DNA of 64,000 bases, taken from NCBI GenBank assembly GCA_033557465.1, contig CM066033.1, forward strand, positions 711,375,637 to 711,439,636. Reading direction: 5' to 3'. Source of the DNA: Ichthyophis bannanicus (taxonomy: Eukaryota > Chordata > Amphibia > Gymnophiona > Ichthyophiidae). The notes beneath the pieces were generated by a model. That model did no database searches. It saw only the letters and a program-made list of their open reading frames with translations, and was not told the DNA's origin. Positions within the stretch are counted from its first letter, which is position 1. Every line of letters starts with the position of its first letter. Of the stretch, positions 60,320 through 64,000 are shown one piece after another. A program made the translations under genes and the position numbers.

Positions 60320-60667
60320 TCCCATATGTGAGGACTGACTTCCTGCTTGTTCCCATGGACAAGCAGGTGTTCTCTGGGGACAGCAGGAATCTGTCCTCAC
60401 GACCCTCCTGCCTCCCCTTGGAGTTGCAGTCCTATTGTTATTTTTGTTCTTTTTGCTGTCTTTTTAGCTATGTCATTTGACTGAGCAAGATGGCACCCTT
60501 GGGCGGGAAGGGTACCGCACATGCGTGATGGCAACTCCCAAAGGCTTTCTCTGAAAGCTGGGGATTTGCTCCGCACGAGGGCTCCATCGTCGCCGACGTC
60601 ACCCATATGTGAGGACTGAGTCCTGCTGTCCCCGGAGAACACCTGTTACAGGTGAGTAACTATACTT
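60320..60667 (+). repeat. DIRS-F ICR and right inverted terminal repeat
   Basis: The complement of the left end (ACTTCCTGCTTGTTCC) is at 60340-60355. The complement of the right end follows but is shortened: the part matching the outermost extension is replaced by ATGGACAAGCAGGTG. The right repeat runs about 60480-60667 and ends with the extension ACACCTGTTACAGGTGAG. Confidence 0.8.
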
Positions 60668-61536
60668 ACTTGCTCCACCTTTCGCAGACTGGTCTCAAGT
60701 CCAATTCTGTCAGGGTGCACCTGAGCGTGTTCTCGGCACACAGTCACTCCATAGAGGGCAAACCTCTTTCTGCGCAGCCCCTCATTTCTCGATTTGTGCT
60801 GGGCTTGCTGCTCTCTAAGCCTCCCATCTGCCTGCCCCTGGCGGAATGGGATCTCAACATGGTTCTGACACAGCTTATCAAGCTGTCTTTCGAACCTTTG
60901 GCTACCTGCCATTTGTGTTACCTATCTTGGAAAGTTGTCTTCCTGGTGGTGCTCACCTCTGCAGAGTCAGCGGGCTTCAGGCCTTGGTGGCCGAGCTGCC
61001 TTACACCAAGTTCTACAAGAATAGGGTCGTGCTTTGCACCCACCCTAAATTTCTTCCAAATGTGGTATCGGCCTTCCACCTCAACCAGGAGGTGGTGCTC
61101 CCCACCTTCTTTCCATGGCCCAATGCCAACAAGGCAGAGGCCGTTCTCCATACTCTGGACTGAAAGAGGGCCCTGTCCTTCTACTTGCAGCAAACTCAGG
61201 GCCACCGCAAAGTCTCGCAGCTTTTCGTTTCATACGACCCCAGTCAACTGGGGGAGGCTGTTACCAAGCGGACCCTGTCCACCTTGTTAGCGGACTGCAT
61301 TGTCTTCGCCTAAGATCAGGCTGGGCTCTCGTAGGAGTGCCAGATCATGGTGCACAACATCAGGACTATGGCGACCTTGGTTGCAAGCCTACACTCTGTA
61401 CCTATGGTAGACATCTGCCGGCCTGCTACCTGGTCCGCCATTCACAACTTTGCAGCTGACTAGTTCCTGGAGAGGGAGTCGCTATGGGAGAATGCTTTCG
61501 GCCAGTCCGTATGCTGTAATCTGTTTGGGGTTTAGG
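60668..61536 (+). pseudogene. DIRS-E tyrosine recombinase, part 2
   Basis: It resumes YLLHLSQTGLKSNSVRVHLS. The first catalytic Arg region is degraded (TSAESAGFR-like frame shift near 60960). The H-x-x-R box survives as VHNIRTMATL (near 61350). The Tyr box is destroyed: the text reads FAAD, stop, FLERES where others have DHYCLERES. It is inactive. Confidence 0.8.
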
Positions 61537-61685
61537 CAACTCCTATCTTCTGACCCTTCTTGCTCAGGCTACCGGTACAATGGTTCTCTCTGGACACTGG
61601 GGTCCTCAGAATCTTTCCTCAGATTTGCTTCGGCTGCTCACGGCTGGGCTGTGTTTTTCTATAGGTTCTCGGTAGCCTGGAGCTG

Positions 61686-62025
61686 AGAGTCCCATATGTG
61701 AGGACTTTCCTGCTTGTTTCTGGAGAAAGTGTAGTTACTCACCTGTAATAGATGGTGTTAGAGCAGGAATCAGTCCTTGCAACCCTCCCTCCTCCCCTTG
61801 GAGTTGCTGTACAATATTTGTCATCTTCTTTTATCGGCTCTAGCTATGTCATCTGACTGAGTAAGATGGCACCCTTGAGTGGGAAGGGGACCACGCATGC
61901 GTGGTGGTATCTCCCAAAGGCTTTCTTTGAAAGCTGGGGAGATGCTTCCGCAGGGCTCCATCGGCGCCAGTGTCACCCATATGTGAGGACTGATTCTTGC
62001 TGACCCTGGAGAACACCTATTACAC
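61686..62025 (+). repeat. DIRS-E ICR and right terminal repeat
   Basis: GAGTCCCATATGTGAGGACT, then the extension complement TGTAGTTACTCACCTGTAAT, then the right repeat with GACTGAGTAAGATGGCACC and the ACCACGCATGCGTGGTGG block. It ends GAGAACACCTATTACA, cut before the rest of the extension. Confidence 0.75.
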
Positions 62026-62621
62026 AGGAGGAGGGAAAATTTGGTTTAGATCCACTCTTATCCTGGATAAGAGCCTATTGAGTAGCCAAAAATGTGAAGG
62101 ATTTACAAGGATTTGGAAGAGTGCAGCAGCCTCATACAACCTTAGCACTTCCTCCTTCCTCCTCTGTCCCCCCTGCTCTCAAGATTGTAGAAGGCTTTCA
62201 GAGGGCTCTGCCTGCCTGCCAGCCACCTTAAACACAGTGCTGCAAAGCTAGTTAAATAGTTTCAGGGGAGTAGAGCTGAGCCTGGCACGGATTCTCTGCC
62301 TGGGGCTCTTGGGGTGTGAGTACCAAGGCTTGCCTTCGCCATTGTCTTGTTGGGGGCTCCTGATTCCGTCTTCCTGGGACACAATTCGGGATGGACTGCT
62401 GGTGACTGATGGCACGAAGTGGGGGTTTCCTGCTGTTTTCTGCAGACGTTATTAGTGTTTTTACCTATTCTGCACCTGGTGATCGTGTGATCCTAGCACA
62501 CGTTTCACTCAAGCGGCTTCTCTTCACGCTCCTTCCCTAGCAGTTGTAACATGTGATGCATTAAAAGCACAGTTAACGCATGCCTTCAGCCGCAACAGTC
62601 TTAGCACATGCTGTTGTGATA

Positions 62622-63066
62622 AGAGCATAAGAACTCAAGATATGCCATACTGGTTCAGACCAAGGTCCATCAAGTCCAGCATTCTATTTCCAACCGTGGC
62701 CAATCCAGGTCACAAGTGCCTAGCAAGTCTCCAAAAAGACACACAGGTTCCACAGTGCTTGTCCCAAGGCAAGCAGTGGATTTCCCAGGTCCTCTTTAAT
62801 AGTGGTTTATGGACTTTTCCTCGAGGAACTTGTCGACATCATCTTTTTTTAAACCCATCTTCACTAACAGCTTTTACTACATCCTTCGGTAATGAATTCC
62901 AGAGTTTGATTATGCGTTGAGTGAAAAAATATTTTCTCTTATTAGCCTTAAATGGGTTACATTGTAGCTTCATTTCATGTTTCCTAGTCTTTCTACATTT
63001 TGATGGCGTAAACAACTGTGTTTACCTGTTCCACTCCATTCATTAATTTATAGACCTCTATCATAT
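62622..63066 (-). mobile_element. CR1-like LINE tail (third copy)
   Basis: This is the same family as 5936-6856: minus-strand 3' UTR with CATACTGGTTCAGACCAAGG and a C-terminal coding tail, more diverged and with stops. It is bounded left by DIRS-G and right by an L2-type 3' tail. Confidence 0.8.
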
Positions 63067-64000
63067 TTTATTTATTTATTTTTTTTATTTATTTAATGTT
63101 CTTATATACCGCGCTCTTTCTCATCAGCGCGGTTTACAGTAAACATAAAGTGCTCACAGATAGCAACATGCTGTCGTGAGCTTACATGTAACAGGAGATC
63201 TAACAGGATTCAACTTAGGAAAACTTTGTACATCTTAATTATACAACTATATACAATGGTAAATTTCTTGTTATACAGAATAGATGGATCAGATCAATTT
63301 TGGTTTATAAAGGGGGCATAGGAAAAGTTGAGAGGGTAGGAGATGGTAACTGGTGTTGGGAGAAGTGTAAGAGGAACAGGTGGTGTTTTATAGCTTTTCT
63401 AAATTGCTTGAGGTCCTTGATTGCTCTTATGGAGGGAGGAAGATTGTTCCAGCATCTAGGAGCGAAGTATGAGAATGCTCTTTCCGTGGTTGCATTTGAA
63501 CGCTTTGTGGAGTCGGTTGGGATGGTTAGGGTATTGGCCGCTACCGATCTCCTGGATCTGGTATTAGGGGTGTGAGTGAAGAGTGTGCAGATTGCTGGGG
63601 GCGCTAAGTTATTGATGGCCTTAAATGTTGTAAGTAGTGCTTTGTATGTAATTCTGTAAGGTATTGGGAGCCAGTGTAATTCCTTTAATATGGGGGTTAT
63701 ATGATCACTAATTGAGGCCCCATGGAGGATGCGAGCAGCGGTGTTCATTGCTAGTTGAAGAGTGTTTAGGGTGCTTTTTGGGAGGCCGTGGAGAACTATG
63801 TTTGCGTAGTCAAAGTGGGGAGTGACTATCGCTTGAAAGATGGTGCGGAAGTTGTCGGGATCGAGCATGTTTTTGAGGTGTCGGAGGGTCCTAATCTTAA
63901 AGTAGATGGTTTTGACTGTTCGGTTTATGTGCTCTTTGAAGTTTAGGTGATGGTCCAGAGTTACACCTAGATATTTTATGGTGGTTTTGACTGGAAGTTC
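63067..64000 (-). mobile_element. L2-like LINE, 3' part (continues past window)
   Basis: The 3' end is an ATTTATTTATTT repeat followed by TATATACCGCGCTC and a GCGGTTTACA box, typical of L2-like tails. The coding part continues to the right edge of the window. Confidence 0.78.
63305..63868 (-). CDS. L2-like RT C-terminal fragment
   Basis: C-terminal end of an L2/CR1-superfamily ORF2 protein: LPKSTLNTLQLAMNTAARIL, DHITPILKELHWLPIPYRIT, YKALLTTFKAINNLAPPAI and PRCWNNLPPSIRAIKDLKQF. The frame is open for 187 codons with no stop. Upstream sequence up to 64000 also looks coding in other frames (TVKTTIKYLGVTLDHHL near 63950), so a frameshift lies near 63870. The catalytic part is outside the window. 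Confidence 0.82.
   Translation of the reverse strand: MLDPDNFRTIFQAIVTPHFDYANIVLHGLPKSTLNTLQLAMNTAARILHGASISDHITPILKELHWLPIPYRITYKALLTTFKAINNLAPPAICTLFTHTPNTRSRRSVAANTLTIPTDSTKRSNATTERAFSYFAPRCWNNLPPSIRAIKDLKQFRKAIKHHLFLLHFSQHQLPSPTLSTFPMPPL

Larger units (their letters stand above)
54921..60667 (+). mobile_element. DIRS-F, complete-length DIRS element nested in DIRS-E
   Basis: It starts TCTCCGGGAGCAAGCAGG and ends GGTGAGTAACTATACTT. Flanking DIRS-E sequence rejoins without gain or loss to restore LQYLLHL, so there is no target duplication, as expected for a YR element. It has all DIRS parts: left repeat, gag, RT, RNase H, methyltransferase-like region, recombinase, ICR and right repeat. It is 5.75 kb long with few breaks per gene and must be younger than DIRS-E. 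Confidence 0.9.
50627..62025 (+). mobile_element. DIRS-E, DIRS element split by DIRS-F
   Basis: Left repeat (from TCTCCAGGAACAAGCAGG), gag, RT, RNase H, methyltransferase-like region, recombinase, ICR and right repeat are all recognisable, but every gene has several stops. DIRS-F interrupts the recombinase at 54921-60667. The right end is cut short at ATTACA (62025), so it lacks most of the usual extension. Without DIRS-F the element is about 5.65 kb. Confidence 0.87.
50309..62621 (+). mobile_element. DIRS-G, left part of a DIRS element split by DIRS-E
   Basis: The left end TCCTGCTAGTAGACCAGTCC matches DIRS-C (15187). The sequence runs to 50626, is cut by DIRS-E, and resumes at about 62026 with AGGAGGAGGGAAAA, matching DIRS-C at 17680. 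It continues to about 62621, where a CR1 tail begins. Only the left repeat and leader are present; no coding part is seen. Confidence 0.72.

Noticed and set aside
1..64000. Host protein-coding exons, tRNA or rRNA genes
   Set aside because: I scanned for conserved domains and cloverleaf-like or rRNA-like sequence and saw none that I could support; all recognisable coding text belongs to transposable elements.

Overview
The window looks like vertebrate nuclear DNA made almost entirely of transposable elements. I see no host protein gene, rRNA, tRNA or CRISPR array. The mix of elements is abundant DIRS-type tyrosine-recombinase retrotransposons, Ty3/Gypsy elements with a SCAN-like capsid, CR1/L2 and L1 LINEs, Tc1 and hAT DNA transposons. 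This fits a large amphibian genome; a caecilian or salamander is my inference from the amount of DIRS sequence, not something the sequence proves.

Layout, left to right. 1-3367: 3' two thirds of DIRS-A, with reverse transcriptase (RT), RNase H, a methyltransferase-like domain, tyrosine recombinase (YR), the internal complementary region (ICR) and the right inverted terminal repeat. 3368-9052: minus-strand Gypsy element Gyp-1 (gag, protease, integrase, 3' LTR), interrupted by a CR1 copy and lacking its RT and 5' LTR. 9053-9396: a second CR1 tail. 9397-13890: decayed DIRS-B of another terminal family, holding hAT-1. 13891-15186: unassigned DNA with a compound tetranucleotide microsatellite. 15187-31520: DIRS-C, a third family, holding hAT-3 (15384-17579), a full-length minus-strand L1 (21331-27534) and a Tc1 element (29141-31265) that itself contains hAT-4. 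31521-34031: unassigned DNA and an L1 ORF1 relic. 34032-47797: DIRS-D, whose YR gene is split by Gyp-2 (38999-47145), which in turn carries hAT-2. 47798-50308: an unidentified ORF fragment and an L1 endonuclease relic. 50309-62621: DIRS-G split by DIRS-E, whose YR gene is split by DIRS-F. 62622-64000: CR1 and L2 tails.

Two Gypsy copies are the most unusual content. They are related and complementary. Gyp-1 has protease directly followed by integrase and no RT. Gyp-2 has protease, a dUTPase with all five motifs, RT and RNase H, and no integrase. In both, the pol reading frame runs across the polypurine tract and hundreds of codons into the 3' LTR, and ends at the same short motif, YMDCSL. The gag capsid resembles the SCAN domain, which places them near Gmr1-like Gypsy elements.

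The DIRS copies show the replication architecture clearly. The ICR joins the complement of the left end to the complement of the right end, and the right repeat has an outer extension of roughly 30 nt that the left ends lack. The four hAT elements have perfect 8-bp target duplications, and each carries a long internal hairpin.

Nearly all coding regions are broken by frameshifts or stops, often at homopolymers, so this is a graveyard of nested insertions and not an expressed locus. The exact ends of nested elements were placed by eye.
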